From Phycisphaerales bacterium (GTDB lineage: Bacteria; Planctomycetota; Phycisphaerae; Phycisphaerales; UBA1924): a DNA stretch of 64,000 nt. Below are positions 63,035-64,000 of the stretch, piece after piece. The position numbers were made by a program, and so were the translations under genes. Within the stretch, counting starts at the first letter, position 1. The number at the start of each line of letters is the position of its first letter. Under the pieces are notes generated by a model. The model was given only the letters and a program-made list of their open reading frames with translations. It made no database searches and was not told the DNA's origin. Where the stretch lies: assembly GCA_028289195.1 (NCBI GenBank), contig JANQQR010000008.1:1-64000 (forward strand), in the 5' to 3' direction.

Positions 63035-64000
63035 GCCCCGCGCTCCTGCATCGCGGCGATGAACGTCATCGCCAGAACCGCAGCGAATCTCGCGGTGCGG
63101 CCCGGCGAGCGTTCCTCGTCAGACCACTTGGGCTGGTCGTGCAGCGGGTTCAGTTCCATCAGGTCGAAATGGCGGATGCTCTCGTGGCGCCCCGCGAGCT
63201 GCGCGATCTCGAGCACATCGCTGAGCCTGAGGCCGTTCGAGTTCTGCGCCGAGACACCGGGAGCCTGGGCAACATCGATCGCATCAAGATCGATCGAGAC
63301 GAACCCGGCGCCGTGCTCTCCCAGCGGGTGGGCGTGATGGAACACATCAGCCGGCTTGATCTCGCCGGTCAGGATCTGGTCGACGGTCGCGATGCTCGCG
63401 TGGCGCTCGAGCAGGTAGGCGAAATGCTCCTGGCTATTGACGAAGCGCCCGGCTCCCATCACCGCGAAACGGGCCGGCTCGAGGAATCCGCCCTCCATCA
63501 GAGACCGGAACGGCATCCCCGAACCCACGGTCTCGCGCACGTCCAGGTGTGCGTCGACGTTCAGACCCCGCACAGGCTCGCCCTCGCGTCGCGAGAGCGC
63601 GCGGACGGTCGGGAGCGTCAGGTCGTGTCCGCCGCCGACACAGATCGGGACGAGGTTGAGTTCGTGCAGCGCGCCGAGGGCCTCGGTGACCCGCTCATGC
63701 GTTGCCAGCAGCGCCGATCCGTCTTTCCCCGGAACCGGGACGACATCGCCGGCGTCGAACACGCGGATCGCGATGGCTCGCTTCTGGCGCGCGTCGTAGG
63801 GAGTCCCGCTCCGCGCCAGCGCAGCGCGGAACGCAGACGGGCCGAATCGAGCGCCGGGCCTCCCGCGATTGAGCGCCACACCCAGATCGTCAGGCAGGCC
63901 GATGATCGCCGCTGCGCAGCCCGCCGCGCTGTCGGACTGGATCACGGTCGCGAACCTGTCCGGCTCGATCTCGGGCCACTCTGCCGGTCTCGTGTGGGGC
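63031..64000 (-). CDS. hutG: Arginase-family hydrolase, probable formimidoylglutamase, 5' end missing
   Basis: Ureohydrolase-fold enzyme, probably splitting N-formimino-glutamate to glutamate in the hut pathway. The manganese motifs are GGGHDLTLP, NVDAHLDVRETVGSGMPFR and SIDLDAID. A GTG at 63945 would give 304 aa, but the frame stays open to the window edge and reads PAEWPEIEPDRFATV, which looks like a genuine N-terminus; the true start is probably beyond position 64000. The stop overlaps hutI. Agmatinase is an alternative; the hutI partner favours HutG. Confidence 0.86.
   Translation of the reverse strand, partial: PHTRPAEWPEIEPDRFATVIQSDSAAGCAAAIIGLPDDLGVALNRGRPGARFGPSAFRAALARSGTPYDARQKRAIAIRVFDAGDVVPVPGKDGSALLATHERVTEALGALHELNLVPICVGGGHDLTLPTVRALSRREGEPVRGLNVDAHLDVRETVGSGMPFRSLMEGGFLEPARFAVMGAGRFVNSQEHFAYLLERHASIATVDQILTGEIKPADVFHHAHPLGEHGAGFVSIDLDAIDVAQAPGVSAQNSNGLRLSDVLEIAQLAGRHESIRHFDLMELNPLHDQPKWSDEERSPGRTARFAAVLAMTFIAAMQERGA

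Noticed and set aside
1-64000. tRNA, rRNA, CRISPR array or insertion-sequence signals
   Set aside because: I looked for conserved T-loop sequences, direct repeats with spacers and transposase motifs and found only matches inside coding sequence.

Overview
This 64 kb, high-GC, gene-dense window looks like a chromosome segment of a planctomycete, most likely a marine Phycisphaerae lineage. That assignment is inferred from three features: a secreted protein ending in an IPLPHAAG-type sorting tail, a secreted protein with a dockerin-like NFNDITIVLSNWL tail, and the family mix (site-2-protease/HlyD fusion, SecA-like ATPase, two-partner secretion). I saw no rRNA, tRNA, CRISPR array, insertion sequence or prophage.

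Layout. Positions 1-5431 (minus strand) hold a two-partner secretion pair, outer-membrane transporter tpsB followed by a filamentous-haemagglutinin-type exoprotein that runs off the left edge in a polyproline tract. Two small secreted proteins follow. Positions 6958-15254 (minus) are a six-gene pyrimidine operon in the order pyrB-pyrC-pyrF-pyrE-carA-carB, with 4-nt start/stop overlaps at four of five junctions. The operon's dihydroorotase has Tyr in place of a metal-binding His; a second dihydroorotase with all key motifs is at 52-54 kb. Positions 15322-19558 (plus) hold a LOG-family hydrolase, a GAF-membrane-HlyD fusion, a multi-pass membrane protein and a stand-alone C-terminal domain of B12-dependent ribonucleotide reductase. 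Positions 20652-28871 (plus) are a full phosphate module, phoB-phoR-pstS-pstC-pstA-pstB-phoU, with paired hairpins after pstS and extra periplasmic domains in PstC and PstA.

Positions 28879-33832 carry the most unusual locus: a HlyD-like adaptor divergent from a PqqD-like/M50 protease/HlyD fusion, which overlaps a shortened SecA-like motor. I read it as a candidate export or processing system. A nuclease-fold protein, an RND efflux pair, an AbgT transporter and an EamA transporter follow.

From 42 to 64 kb there is a mixed set: two S9 peptidases, LemA with an M48 protease, infA, egtB-egtD for ergothioneine, MscS, the active dihydroorotase, a DinB-fold protein, an alpha/beta hydrolase, a 1-Cys peroxiredoxin, membrane proteins, a PilT ATPase, a secreted repeat protein, and hutI with a partial hutG (histidine degradation). 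No gene-free stretch longer than 300 bases was found; the longest intergenic gap, 61533-61816, contains a nested inverted repeat.
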